Positions 51,643-60,575 are shown, counted from the stretch's first letter. The stretch: 64,000 nt of DNA from Roseiarcus sp035606915 (GCA_035606915.1 DATNDU010000203.1:21085-85084); one strand, 5' to 3'. Made by a program: numbers and translations. The notes: generated by a model from the sequence alone, not told the origin.

Positions 51643-52692
51643 ATGATAAAGCGCGTCGGCAAGATCACGATCACGGAAATCGCGCGCGCGGCGGAGGTGT
51701 CGTCGGCAACCGTCTCGTTGGTGTTGAATGGCAAGGGGCGCATCTCCGAAGGCACGCGGACCAAGGTCAATAAGGCGATGCAGGAACTCGGCTTCATCCG
51801 CGACCAGGGCGCCGCCAACCTGCGGCTGGGCGGATCGAAGCTCATCGGAGTGGTGGTCAACGACATTTCCAATCCATTTTTCGCCGAGTTGACCGCGGCC
51901 CTCGAGCAGACGGTGTCGCCGAGCGGGTTCATGCTGATAGTCGCGAATTCGGCCGATGATCCGGCGCGGCAACGCCAACTCCTGTTGGCGATGGTGGGCC
52001 ACGGCGTCGCCGGTCTCGTGGTGAGTCCTTCGGCCGGAACCGATCACGCGGACTTCGCTTTCATAAAGCAGCGCGAAATCCCCTGCGTGATCTGCGTGCG
52101 CGAACTCGCCGGGATCGGCATGGATTTCGTCGGCGCGGACGATTTCTCCGCCGCCTGCCTCGCGGTCGAGCATCTATTCGAACTGGGCCACCGCCGAATT
52201 GGCTTCGTCGGAGGCGTTCCATCGACGACGACGTGGAGCTTCCGCCAGGCGGGCTTTCGCCAGGCGATGCATCGGCTCGGCGCCGCAGTGGACGAGGAGT
52301 TGATTCTGCCCGGCCCGACCAACCGCGATTTCGGCCGGCAGGTCGCCAACCGGCTGCTGTCGCAGCCGGAACCGCTCACCGCCGTGGTCTGCTTCAACGA
52401 TATCGTGGCGATCGGTCTGTGCGCGGGCTTGCGCGTGGCCGGGATTGACGTTGGTCGCCAAATCTCGGTGATCGGATTCGATAATCTGCCGGAATCGGAG
52501 GCGTGGCCGCCGCCGCTCACCACCGTCGAGGTCTATCCGCGCGGGTTGGGCGCGGAAACCGGTCGGCTGCTGTTGCGCCGCCTTGAGGGTCAGTCCGGCG
52601 CCGCCGTCAACCAGCGCCTGGCGCCAAAGCTGATCGTCCGACAGTCAACCGGCGCCGTCGCGCCAGCCAATCCCCTGCCCGCTGCCGATTGA
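51643..52692 (+). CDS. LacI-family transcriptional regulator
   Basis: A 349-residue LacI/GalR protein: helix-turn-helix at residues 8-30 (TITEIARAAEVSSATVSLVL, then NGKGRISEGTR), hinge-helix region ending in LRLGGSKLIGVV, and a periplasmic-binding-protein-like effector domain (DISNPFFAELTAALEQ, FNDIVAIGLCAGLRVAG, VIGFDNLPESEAWPPPLTTV). It separates the two halves of module B. Two palindromes of LacI type lie between its stop and the next gene, so it probably controls the downstream SDR/AroE-like/GMC/importer operon in response to a sugar-like ligand. Confidence 0.92.
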   Translation: MIKRVGKITITEIARAAEVSSATVSLVLNGKGRISEGTRTKVNKAMQELGFIRDQGAANLRLGGSKLIGVVVNDISNPFFAELTAALEQTVSPSGFMLIVANSADDPARQRQLLLAMVGHGVAGLVVSPSAGTDHADFAFIKQREIPCVICVRELAGIGMDFVGADDFSAACLAVEHLFELGHRRIGFVGGVPSTTTWSFRQAGFRQAMHRLGAAVDEELILPGPTNRDFGRQVANRLLSQPEPLTAVVCFNDIVAIGLCAGLRVAGIDVGRQISVIGFDNLPESEAWPPPLTTVEVYPRGLGAETGRLLLRRLEGQSGAAVNQRLAPKLIVRQSTGAVAPANPLPAAD

Positions 52693-52736
52693 CGCGTCGA
52701 CGATGGCGACGGCCGCTTGACAACGGTCATTGTTTA

Positions 52737-52774
52737 GATCAAACGTTTAATCAGTTGATGAAACGTTTGAGTTT
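52737..52774 (+). promoter_or_regulatory. Tandem LacI-type operators
   Basis: Two palindromes with the core AAACGTTT (52741-52748 and 52761-52768) are centred exactly 20 bp apart, two helical turns, in the 103 bp before the SDR gene. The first extends to GATCAAACGTTTAATC (seven of eight pairs), the second to TGAAACGTTTGA. A TTGACA lies upstream at 52717-52722. LacI/GalR proteins commonly bind palindromes with a central CG, and the regulator gene is adjacent. Confidence 0.65.
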
Positions 52775-52795
52775 GCAATCGAGGGAGGAAGCGGG

Positions 52796-53566
52796 ATGCG
52801 GCAAGCCGCCTTCATCACCGGGTCGAGCCGGGGGATAGGAAGAGGCATCGCCCTGGCGCTCGCGGCGAAGGGATTCGATGTCGCGATCAACGGACGCGCC
52901 GCGTCGCATGCTCTCGACAGGACGGTTGCGGACGCGAAGGCGGCGGGCGTGCGCGCGGTCGCTGTTCCGGGCGACGTGAGCGATCTCGGCGCACACGCGG
53001 CGATGCTGGAGCAGGCCGAGACGGAACTCGGCCCTTTGACCACACTGGTGAACAACGCCGGCGTCGGACCCCTGCAACGCGCCGACCTCCTCGACACCAC
53101 CGAGGCCAGCTACGACCACTGCCTCCTGGTCAACGCCAAGGCGGCCTACTTCCTGATGCAGGCGTTCGCCCGGCGGCTGCTCTCGCGCTCGCGCGACCCG
53201 GCGCTGCATTATTCCATCGTCATGGTGTCGTCGGTCAGCGCCGAAGCGGCGTCGATCGACCGCGGCGATTACTGCGTTTCCAAAGCCGCCGCCGCGATGG
53301 CGACGAAAGCGTTTGCGGCGCGGCTCGCCCCGGACGGCGTTCAGGTCTTCGACGTCCAGCCCGGCATCATCGAAACCGATATGTCGCTCCCGGCAATGCC
53401 CGACTATCGCCGGCGAATCGAGCATCAAGGCCTGACGCTGATTAAACGCGCCGGCCAGCCCGCGGACGTGGGCGCCGTCGTTGCGTCTGCTGTCTCGGGC
53501 GGCCTGCCATATCTGGTGGGCCAGGTCCTGCGGGTCGATGGGGGTCTGGGCCTGCTGCGTCTGTAA
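52796..53566 (+). CDS. SDR-family dehydrogenase (3-ketoacyl-ACP-reductase-like), module B
   Basis: A 256-residue SDR with TGSSRGIGRG at residues 8-17, NNAGVGP, catalytic Ser in VSSVSAEAA and Tyr/Lys in GDYCVSKAA, then VQPGIIETDMS. It is a paralogue of the module A enzyme at 38192 (same length, same variant active-site neighbourhood). It is the first gene after the tandem LacI-type operators. A role in oxidising a ring hydroxyl or a 3-hydroxyacyl-CoA is possible. Confidence 0.9.
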   Translation: MRQAAFITGSSRGIGRGIALALAAKGFDVAINGRAASHALDRTVADAKAAGVRAVAVPGDVSDLGAHAAMLEQAETELGPLTTLVNNAGVGPLQRADLLDTTEASYDHCLLVNAKAAYFLMQAFARRLLSRSRDPALHYSIVMVSSVSAEAASIDRGDYCVSKAAAAMATKAFAARLAPDGVQVFDVQPGIIETDMSLPAMPDYRRRIEHQGLTLIKRAGQPADVGAVVASAVSGGLPYLVGQVLRVDGGLGLLRL

Positions 53567-53615
53567 GCGCGACGGCGCGTCGTCAATGGGCCAACACCAC
53601 GCACGAAAGATCACG

Positions 53616-54431
53616 ATGTCGCAATCAGGGCCGACGCTTCTCGACGTTACCGGCGAAACGCGACTTTATGTCGTGATCGGCGACCCGATCGTGCAAGTCC
53701 GCTCGACCGCCCTCTACAACAAGCTCGCGGCCGAGAAGGGCGTCGACGCCGTCTTCGTCCCGCTCCAGTTTTCCGCCGCGCACTTCGACGAGGCCATCGA
53801 TGGCCTGCGCTCGTTCAAAAATCTCGGCGGCATCATTCCCACCATCCCCCACAAGGCTCGCATGCTGAGTGTCGTTGATGAGGCCGCGCCGCGAGCGCGC
53901 ATGGTGGGCGCCGTCAACTCGATCCGCGTCAATCCCGACGGCCGTTGGATAGGCGAGGCCTTCGACGGCGTCGGATACGTCGAGGGCCTGAAGGAGCGCG
54001 GGCGAAACCCCGCCGGCAAATCGGTGCAACTCGTCGGCCTCGGCGGCGCCGGCGCCTCGATGGCCTTCGCGCTCGCCGAGGCGGGCGTGTCGCGGTTGCG
54101 AATTTTCGACCTCGACGGGGCCAAAGTCGAACGCGTCGCGGCTGGCTTGCGCGACCATTTTCCGAGGCTTTCGGTCGAAGTCGGGCCGATCGCGACGCGC
54201 GAGGTGGATATCGTCGCGAACGCGACTCCGCTCGGCATGAAGGAGGGCGACCCTCTCCCGCTCGATCCCGACAGCCTGCGTCCGGCCCAACTGGTGACCG
54301 ACATGATCATGGCTCCGCCCGTCACGGCGCTGCTGCGCGCGGCGGAGGCTCGGGGTTGCCCGATCCAGGTCGGTTACGAGGCCCTGCTCGGCCAGGCCAA
54401 GGCCAATGTCGCGTTCTTCGGATTCCGCTGA
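53616..54431 (+). CDS. Shikimate dehydrogenase-like protein (AroE paralogue), module B
   Basis: A 271-residue AroE-fold protein. The catalytic Lys is in PTIPHKARM and the catalytic Asp in GEAFDGVGYV; the Rossmann loop is VGLGGAGASMAF and the later motif VANATPLGMKEGD. In the substrate-serine region it reads GDPIVQVRST where AroE has GxPIxHSxSP, so the first serine is Val. It is therefore likely a catabolic dehydrogenase for a related cyclic polyol or acid rather than the biosynthetic AroE. ATG 53616 is used; an in-frame ATG at 53586 adds 10 residues and cannot be excluded. Confidence 0.82.
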   Translation: MSQSGPTLLDVTGETRLYVVIGDPIVQVRSTALYNKLAAEKGVDAVFVPLQFSAAHFDEAIDGLRSFKNLGGIIPTIPHKARMLSVVDEAAPRARMVGAVNSIRVNPDGRWIGEAFDGVGYVEGLKERGRNPAGKSVQLVGLGGAGASMAFALAEAGVSRLRIFDLDGAKVERVAAGLRDHFPRLSVEVGPIATREVDIVANATPLGMKEGDPLPLDPDSLRPAQLVTDMIMAPPVTALLRAAEARGCPIQVGYEALLGQAKANVAFFGFR

Positions 54432-54451
54432 AAGCCCCGGGGAGGACAACG

Positions 54452-56065
54452 ATGCGCAAGGGTTACGACTACATCGTCCTCGGAGCTGGCTCGGCCGGCT
54501 GCGCCATCGCCTACCGGCTCTCCCAGAACCCGAATGTGACGGTTTGCGTGCTCGAAGCGGGCGGTCCCGACCGCCACCCCTTCATTCATATGCCCGCCGG
54601 CTACACGAAATGCGTCGGTCCCAAGTTCAACTGGTCCTACCGGACGGTTCCGCAGAAGCATATGCATAACAGGGAAATGTATATTCCGCAGGGCCGGCTC
54701 TATGGCGGCTCGAGTTCGATCAACGGGCAGGTCTACATACGAGGCGCCAGGGAGGATTACGACACTTGGCGCGACGAGTTGCAGCTCGAGGGCTGGGGAT
54801 ACGATAACGTCCTGCGACTTTTCAAGAAATCTGAAAACAATCACCGCATTGCCGATGATTATCACGGTGACGCGGGCCCCCTGCACGTCAGCGACATAAC
54901 CTTCACCAGTCCCGCCACAAAGCTGCTGGTCGAGGCCGGCCAGCAATACGGCATGCCGTACAACCGCGATTTCAATGGCGCCCGGCAGGCCGGCATCGGC
55001 ATCTATCAATCGACGCACTTCAAGGCGCGGCGCTGGAGCGCGGCGAGCGCCTTCCTGCACCCGGCGATGAAGCAGCCGAACGTGGATGTCCTTCCGCACG
55101 CGCTGGTCAAACGCGTAATCATCGAAAACAACCGCGCGGTCGGCGTCGAGTTCATTCGAGATGGCGGCGACGGACGCGAGGTTAAGCGCTTGAGCGCCGA
55201 CGTCGAAGTGATCGTCAGTTCCGGCACGTTCAACTCACCCAAAATCCTGATGATGTCGGGGATCGGTCCTGCGGCGCACCTAAAGGAAGTCGGGATCGCG
55301 CCGAAGGCCGATCTTTCCGGCGTCGGGCAGAATCTCCAGGATCATCTTGACATCAACGTCGTCGTCAAATGCGTCGACGATCCCCCGATCAGCTTCAACG
55401 GCATGGACCGCGGACTGAAGAAGTTCCAGGTCGGTTTGCAGTATATCATGTTCAAGAACGGCCCCGTCGCCTCCAGCGGGGTGGAGAGCGGCGGTTTTAT
55501 CAAGTCGTCCGAGGACGTCGATCGGCCCGACCTGCAGATGCACCTCCTGCCAAGCTACGTCCGCGCCCATGGGCTCGAGCCGATGCCGGGACAATGGCTT
55601 ACGATGCATTGCTGCAATCTGCGCCCCAAGAGTCGAGGCGAACTGAGACTGCGCTCGAACGACCCGCGCGATATCGCCGTGCTCGATCCGCGCACCTGCT
55701 CGGACCCTTACGACGTGAAGGTCATGGTCGCCGCGGTTCGCCACTCGCTCGAACTGTTTCGCCAGCGGGCGTTCAAGAATTACGTCGTCGAAGAGCGATG
55801 GCCGACTCCCCAGAAGCGGTCGGACGAAGAGATCGCCGAGTTCGTCCGTGGCGAGGCGGAGACCTGCTACCACCCGGTGGGCACTTGCAAGATGGGCAAG
55901 GACGCCATGGCGGTCGTCGACGAGCGGCTGCGGGTCAGAGGCATCGATGCGCTTCGGGTGGCCGACGCATCCATCATGCCGCTGGCGCCGAGCGGCAACA
56001 CCAACGCTCCTTCAATCATGGTCGGCGAGCATTGCGCTGAAATGATCCAGCGCGATCACAACTGA
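54452..56065 (+). CDS. GMC-family FAD-dependent oxidoreductase, module B (second)
   Basis: A 537-residue flavoprotein: YIVLGAGSAGCAIAYRL, signature 1 PQGRLYGGSSSINGQVYIRG, VSSGTFNSPKILMMSGIG, active-site His in YHPVGTCKMG, second residue Asn in SGNTNAPS. The ATG at 54452 follows GGGGAGGA; the frame upstream is only the AroE-like gene read out of frame. It is more divergent from the other two GMC proteins than they are from each other, so its alcohol substrate probably differs. Confidence 0.92.
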   Translation: MRKGYDYIVLGAGSAGCAIAYRLSQNPNVTVCVLEAGGPDRHPFIHMPAGYTKCVGPKFNWSYRTVPQKHMHNREMYIPQGRLYGGSSSINGQVYIRGAREDYDTWRDELQLEGWGYDNVLRLFKKSENNHRIADDYHGDAGPLHVSDITFTSPATKLLVEAGQQYGMPYNRDFNGARQAGIGIYQSTHFKARRWSAASAFLHPAMKQPNVDVLPHALVKRVIIENNRAVGVEFIRDGGDGREVKRLSADVEVIVSSGTFNSPKILMMSGIGPAAHLKEVGIAPKADLSGVGQNLQDHLDINVVVKCVDDPPISFNGMDRGLKKFQVGLQYIMFKNGPVASSGVESGGFIKSSEDVDRPDLQMHLLPSYVRAHGLEPMPGQWLTMHCCNLRPKSRGELRLRSNDPRDIAVLDPRTCSDPYDVKVMVAAVRHSLELFRQRAFKNYVVEERWPTPQKRSDEEIAEFVRGEAETCYHPVGTCKMGKDAMAVVDERLRVRGIDALRVADASIMPLAPSGNTNAPSIMVGEHCAEMIQRDHN

Positions 56066-56136
56066 GGCGCGCCCGCTGGCGTCTCCGAGGCAATATAAAC
56101 AAACAAACATGGCGGAAACACCCAAAGGAAAACACA

Positions 56137-57537
56137 ATGAAAATGCTGAAATCAGGTCTACTCGGCTGTTCGATATTGATAGGGCTCGCCACTCCGGCGT
56201 TCGCTGCAAAGCCATTCGAGGGCGTCCATCTGAAAATGCTGGCCTGCGGCGACACCTCGGTGACGCGGCTGGTCAAAATCCTCGACGAGTTCAAGCAAGA
56301 GACCGGCGCCGAGGTCACGATCGACCTCTACCCTTACCCGGGTCTGATCGACAAGATCGTGGTGGAGACCAGTTCGCCGACCCCAAGCTACCAGTTGCTG
56401 TGGATCGACAGCCCGTGGGTCGGTCAACTCGGCGAAGCCGGCTCGCTGCTTGATCTCGATTCGCTCGCCAAACGTGACGCAAAGGAGGTAGGGCTGCACG
56501 ACATAATGCCGATCCAACTTCAGGAAAATTCCTGGCAGGGCAAACTCTACGCCATCCCAGCCTCCGGCATGGTCTGGGAAATGCAGTACCGCAAGGACTT
56601 GTTCGACAATCCGGACGAGAAGGCGGCGTTCAAAGCAAAATACGGCTACGACCTCGCCCCGGCGAAGACCTACAAGCAGTATTATGACATCGCCCAATTC
56701 TTTACTCGCAAGAAGGGCGAGAAGCTGGCTGGAAAAGTCCTCGACAAGGATTTCTATGGCACGGCGCAAGCCTACAGCCGCGTTCAAGGCGCCATCACGC
56801 ATGATTATTTCGGCATCATGCGCGGCTTTGGCGGCCACTTCTGGGATCCGAAGACCGGCTTGAGCGCAATGAACGGCCCCGCGCAGATTGCCTCCGCCGA
56901 ATACATGAAATCCCTGATTCCGTTTAATCCGCCGGACTGGGGCGGCTTGATGTGGGATCTGCGCACTGGTTACATGGAGCGAGGCGAGGACGCCGAGTCT
57001 CTGTATTGGAGCGTTCGCGCGGTCCGCCTAGAGAATCCCAAGGAGGCCAAGGTCGTCGGCAATGTCGGCTACGCCCTGGCGCCGACCTTCGGGGGCCGGC
57101 CGGAACCCAGCTACACTGGCGCCCTGTCGTTCGCGATCAGTTCCAAGGTGTCCGGCAAGCAGGAACAGGCCGCCTGGGCGTTCATCAAGTGGGGCACCAG
57201 CGAAAAGATCATGCGGCAACTGGCCGATCAAGGCATCAGTCAAACGCGCCGCTCGATCCTGTCCGACCCCGCGCTGCAAAAGAAGTTTCCCTACTACAAA
57301 TCCGTACTCGCCGGGGACGAAAACGGGCGACGGCGCGTGTTCCATCCATTCTACGCGGACGTCGAGGAGACGTTTGGCGTCGAGATGAACAAATACATGA
57401 TCGGTGACACCAAGACCGCTAAGGAAGCGCTCGACATCGCGACAAATAAGATCAACGCCAAACTGGCGATGTTCCCGCTGGCCACGCGCTTGAGGTGGGT
57501 CAACGATCCTCCGCTCGAAGTCCTGAAAGAGCACTGA
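56137..57537 (+). CDS. Family 1 extracellular solute-binding protein (importer 4)
   Basis: A 466-residue binding protein of the maltose/polyol type with a Sec signal peptide (LLGCSILIGLATPAFAA, cleavage after about residue 23). Family features are KILDEFKQETGAEVTIDLYPY, the SYQLLWIDSPWVGQLGEAG segment and AWAFIKWGTSEKIMRQLADQ. A lipobox is not convincing although a Cys occurs inside the signal peptide. It begins the MalK-type importer, 71 bp after the GMC gene, with AAAGGAAA before the ATG. Confidence 0.9.
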   Translation: MKMLKSGLLGCSILIGLATPAFAAKPFEGVHLKMLACGDTSVTRLVKILDEFKQETGAEVTIDLYPYPGLIDKIVVETSSPTPSYQLLWIDSPWVGQLGEAGSLLDLDSLAKRDAKEVGLHDIMPIQLQENSWQGKLYAIPASGMVWEMQYRKDLFDNPDEKAAFKAKYGYDLAPAKTYKQYYDIAQFFTRKKGEKLAGKVLDKDFYGTAQAYSRVQGAITHDYFGIMRGFGGHFWDPKTGLSAMNGPAQIASAEYMKSLIPFNPPDWGGLMWDLRTGYMERGEDAESLYWSVRAVRLENPKEAKVVGNVGYALAPTFGGRPEPSYTGALSFAISSKVSGKQEQAAWAFIKWGTSEKIMRQLADQGISQTRRSILSDPALQKKFPYYKSVLAGDENGRRRVFHPFYADVEETFGVEMNKYMIGDTKTAKEALDIATNKINAKLAMFPLATRLRWVNDPPLEVLKEH

Positions 57538-57580
57538 GTGTCCTGAACGAGCACGGTGTCCCGGCGGCGTCCGTCGACGC

Positions 57581-57611
57581 GCGTCATGGCCGACTGTGTC
57601 GGCCATGACGC
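57581..57611 (+). terminator. Strong intercistronic hairpin between binding protein and permease genes
   Basis: GCGTCATGGCCGAC-TGT-GTCGGCCATGACGC is a perfect 14-bp stem with a 3-base loop, 43 bp after the binding-protein stop and 25 bp before the permease start. There is no U run. Such hairpins in importer operons protect the upstream mRNA or partly stop transcription so that binding protein is made in excess over membrane parts. Confidence 0.65.
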
Positions 57612-57636
57612 CACCAGGCAAAATTCCGAGGGTTTG

Positions 57637-58530
57637 ATGGCCGATTACGCCCGCCGCCGAAGCTTGAAAATCGCAGGCATCTTCCTGCTGCCCGCTCTCG
57701 TGGTGTTGTTCGTCACCACGATTTTTCCGTTGCTCTATTCGTTTAATTTAAGCTTCCGTCAGTTCAATCTGGCGAAGCCGTTCATCCCACGCATCTTCGT
57801 CGGCCTACAAAATTATAAGACTCTGTTACAGGACAACGGCTTCTACCATAGCCTGTTCGTCACCTTCAAAGTGATGGTGGTGGCGATCAGCGTCGAATTC
57901 GTCCTCGGCTTTGCGCTGGCGTTGCTCCTCACCCAGAAGCTGCGAGGAATGGGATTCATCCGCACCCTCTTTATGATTCCAATGATGATGAGTTCGATCG
58001 TCGTCTCGCTGATCTGGTTGTTTCTCTATTTCCCCGGTATGGGTTACCTCAATTATTTCCTGAACTTCCTGCACGTAGCCGACGTGCCGTGGATCACCGG
58101 CGAGAATGTGGCGCTCTATTCGATAGCGCTCGTCGACATTTGGCAGTGGACGCCGTTCGTCATGCTTGGCATCGCGGCCGGCCTGCAGAGTCTGCCGCAG
58201 GAGCCGCTGGAAGCCGCCATGGTCGACGGCAATTCGCGGCTACAGGTACTGACGCATTTGACGATTCCACAGCTCAAGCCGATCCTGGCGAGCCTGTTCT
58301 TCTTGCGCGCGATCGACTGCTTCAAGATCTACGACGTAATTTTCGTCCTGACGAAGGGCGGACCCGGCGATTCCACGGAATCGTTGAGCTTCTACATCTA
58401 CCGGGAGGGCTTCACGCTCTGGCAGATGGGCTTCGGCGCTGCCGCGTCTTTCGTAGCGCTAATCATCATGACCGTGCTGATTACCCTGTTCATCCGCACC
58501 ATCAAGGAAGAGGAGCCGCGGGCGGCTTGA
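57637..58530 (+). CDS. MalF/UgpA-type ABC permease (importer 4)
   Basis: A 297-residue BPD_transp_1 permease with about six hydrophobic segments and the cytoplasmic EAA loop EAAMVDGNSRLQVLTHLTIP that docks on the ATPase. ATG 57637 (MADYARRRSLKIAG) gives the normal short cytoplasmic N-terminus with GAGGG upstream; the longer frame runs back through the intercistronic hairpin. It is coupled with the second permease 54 bp downstream. Confidence 0.88.
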   Translation: MADYARRRSLKIAGIFLLPALVVLFVTTIFPLLYSFNLSFRQFNLAKPFIPRIFVGLQNYKTLLQDNGFYHSLFVTFKVMVVAISVEFVLGFALALLLTQKLRGMGFIRTLFMIPMMMSSIVVSLIWLFLYFPGMGYLNYFLNFLHVADVPWITGENVALYSIALVDIWQWTPFVMLGIAAGLQSLPQEPLEAAMVDGNSRLQVLTHLTIPQLKPILASLFFLRAIDCFKIYDVIFVLTKGGPGDSTESLSFYIYREGFTLWQMGFGAAASFVALIIMTVLITLFIRTIKEEEPRAA

Positions 58531-58584
58531 AGCGACCGCGGCGGCGCGCTGTTTATGACTCCGGCCCGACGAAAGACGTAAGCC

Positions 58585-59409
58585 ATGGATCGCAAAACAC
58601 CTCTCGAAAAGGCCCTGATCTACCTGACAGCGCTGGTCGTCGGCGTGATCTTTCTGTTCCCGCTATACATCGCGCTGTCCTCGGCGTTTAAGCCGGACAT
58701 CGATATGTTTGCGCGCCCGCCTGTTTGGATCTTCAGGCCGATCTGGGACAATTTCATCGCGCTGTTCACGGTGCGACGCTTTCAAGACAACATCTGGAAC
58801 AGCACCGTCGTGGCGACCGGCTCGACCGTGCTCAGCGTGTTCGTCGGATCGCTCGCCGCCTATGCGCTGACCCGGCTGAAACATCCGCGAATGAAGGATG
58901 TCGCGTTCTGGATTCTGTCGATCCGAATGTTTCCGCCGATCGCCGTCGTGATTCCCTACTACATTCTCTTGCGCGACATCGGCCTGCTCGATACGCCGTG
59001 GGCGCTGATCCTCGTCTATTCGACCGGCAATATCCCCCTGACGGTCTGGTTGATGCGGGGCTTCTTCCAAGGCGTGCCGGAATCGCTGGAGGAAGCGGCC
59101 CAGGTCGACGGCCATGGGGTGTGGGCGATCTTCTGGCGCGTTGCGCTGCCGCTGGCGGCGCCCGGCCTCGCGGTTTGCGCGATGTTCTGCTTCATCTTTT
59201 CCTGGAACGAGTTCCTGTTCGCCTTCATGCTGACCAGCTCGAAGACGCAGACTGTGACCGTCGCGGTCATGTCGTTCTGGAGCAGCGACGCCATCGAGTG
59301 GGGCCGGATCATGGCCGGCTCGATCGTGATCGTCATCCCGGTCATCATCTTTGTGTTTGCTTGCCAACGATTCCTGGTCAAAGGGCTGACGATGGGGTCG
59401 GTGAAGTGA
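58585..59409 (+). CDS. MalG/UgpE-type ABC permease (importer 4)
   Basis: A 274-residue BPD_transp_1 permease: FLFPLYIALSSAFKPD at the first helix, SLAAYALTRLKHPRMKD, and the EAA loop EEAAQVDGHGVWAIFWRVALP followed by SWNEFLFAFML. These are the standard features of the MalG side of a sugar or polyol importer. It pairs with the product of 57637; the ATPase gene begins 40 bp later. Confidence 0.9.
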   Translation: MDRKTPLEKALIYLTALVVGVIFLFPLYIALSSAFKPDIDMFARPPVWIFRPIWDNFIALFTVRRFQDNIWNSTVVATGSTVLSVFVGSLAAYALTRLKHPRMKDVAFWILSIRMFPPIAVVIPYYILLRDIGLLDTPWALILVYSTGNIPLTVWLMRGFFQGVPESLEEAAQVDGHGVWAIFWRVALPLAAPGLAVCAMFCFIFSWNEFLFAFMLTSSKTQTVTVAVMSFWSSDAIEWGRIMAGSIVIVIPVIIFVFACQRFLVKGLTMGSVK

Positions 59410-59449
59410 GCATGGCGGTCGAACGGCGCATATCGCGGGAGTTTGGATC

Positions 59450-60544
59450 TTGGCAACGGTCAGTCTGAGCAATATAACGAAGTCGTTCGGCAATATCGAA
59501 ATCGTCCACGGGATAGATCTCGAGATCCGCAGCGGCGAGTTCGTCGTGCTGCTCGGGCCTTCGGGTTGCGGCAAGACGACAACGCTGCGCATGGTGGCCG
59601 GTCTCGAGAACATCTCGGGCGGCATGCTCAAGATCGGCGGCCGGGTGGTGAACGAAATCGCCCCGAAGGACCGCAAGATCGCGATGGTGTTTCAGAACTA
59701 CGCGCTCTACCCGCACATGACCGTGCGTCAGAACATGGCCTTCGCGCTCAAGCCTCAGAAGATGACGGTGGCCGCCATCGACGCCAAAGTCAGGGAGGTC
59801 GCAGAGATCGTCGGCCTGGAAGAACTTCTCGAGCGCAAGCCCGCCCAACTCTCGGGCGGCCAGCGCCAGCGGGTGGCGATGGGTCGCGCGTTGGTTCGCA
59901 CGCCCGAGGTCTTCCTGTTCGACGAGCCTCTGTCGAACCTTGACGCCAAACTGCGCACTCAGATGCGCCTCGAAATCCAGAAGCTGCACCGCCGCCTCAA
60001 GACGACCTCGATTTATGTCACGCACGACCAGATCGAAGCGATGACCCTGGCCGACCGCATCGTGATTATGAGGGACGGGCGCATCGAGCAGATCGGTGCG
60101 CCGAGAGAGGTCTTCTCCCACCCCAAGAACGTCTTCGTGGCAACGTTCATCGGCAGTCCCTCGATGAATCTGTTGCCGATGCGGGTCACCAGAGCCAACG
60201 AAGGTTGCGCTCTCGCCTCAGGGACGATCGTCCTGCCGCTGCCGCTGAAGAACGACCATCAGGTGCGAGAGGGGCAGGAGGTTCTTCTCGGCGTCCGACC
60301 GAATTTCATTCGATTGGCCTCCAAGCCTGCCCTGACTGGGAACCCTTACGAATTTGAGGCGCGGGCCGAAGTCGTGGAGCTTCTGGGGGCTGACGGCTTA
60401 GTGGCGCTGCGGCTCGGCGAGCATGAACTCATCGCTCAGGTGGACGAAAGCGTTTTGCCGGAACCCGACGCGAAGATCTGGGTGGGATTCGACGCGGCGC
60501 GGCTGCATGTTTTCGACCGCGCCTCCGGCGACAAGATCCTCTAG
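59450..60544 (+). CDS. MalK/UgpC-type ABC ATPase (importer 4)
   Basis: A 364-residue ATPase: Walker A GPSGCGKTTT, Q-loop FQNYALYPHMTV, signature LSGGQRQRVAMGRAL, Walker B VFLFDEPLSNLDAKL, switch His in YVTHDQIEAMTLADR, and a C-terminal TOBE/OB regulatory domain (about 240-364). The start is TTG at 59450 giving ATVSLSNITKSFG, the expected opening; GGGAG lies upstream. A single ABC domain homodimer serves MalFG-type permeases. An 11-bp hairpin follows at 60576, closing the operon. Confidence 0.92.
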   Translation: MATVSLSNITKSFGNIEIVHGIDLEIRSGEFVVLLGPSGCGKTTTLRMVAGLENISGGMLKIGGRVVNEIAPKDRKIAMVFQNYALYPHMTVRQNMAFALKPQKMTVAAIDAKVREVAEIVGLEELLERKPAQLSGGQRQRVAMGRALVRTPEVFLFDEPLSNLDAKLRTQMRLEIQKLHRRLKTTSIYVTHDQIEAMTLADRIVIMRDGRIEQIGAPREVFSHPKNVFVATFIGSPSMNLLPMRVTRANEGCALASGTIVLPLPLKNDHQVREGQEVLLGVRPNFIRLASKPALTGNPYEFEARAEVVELLGADGLVALRLGEHELIAQVDESVLPEPDAKIWVGFDAARLHVFDRASGDKIL

Positions 60545-60575
60545 CACCCCGTCGCTAGGCCCTTGTGGTCTCATC

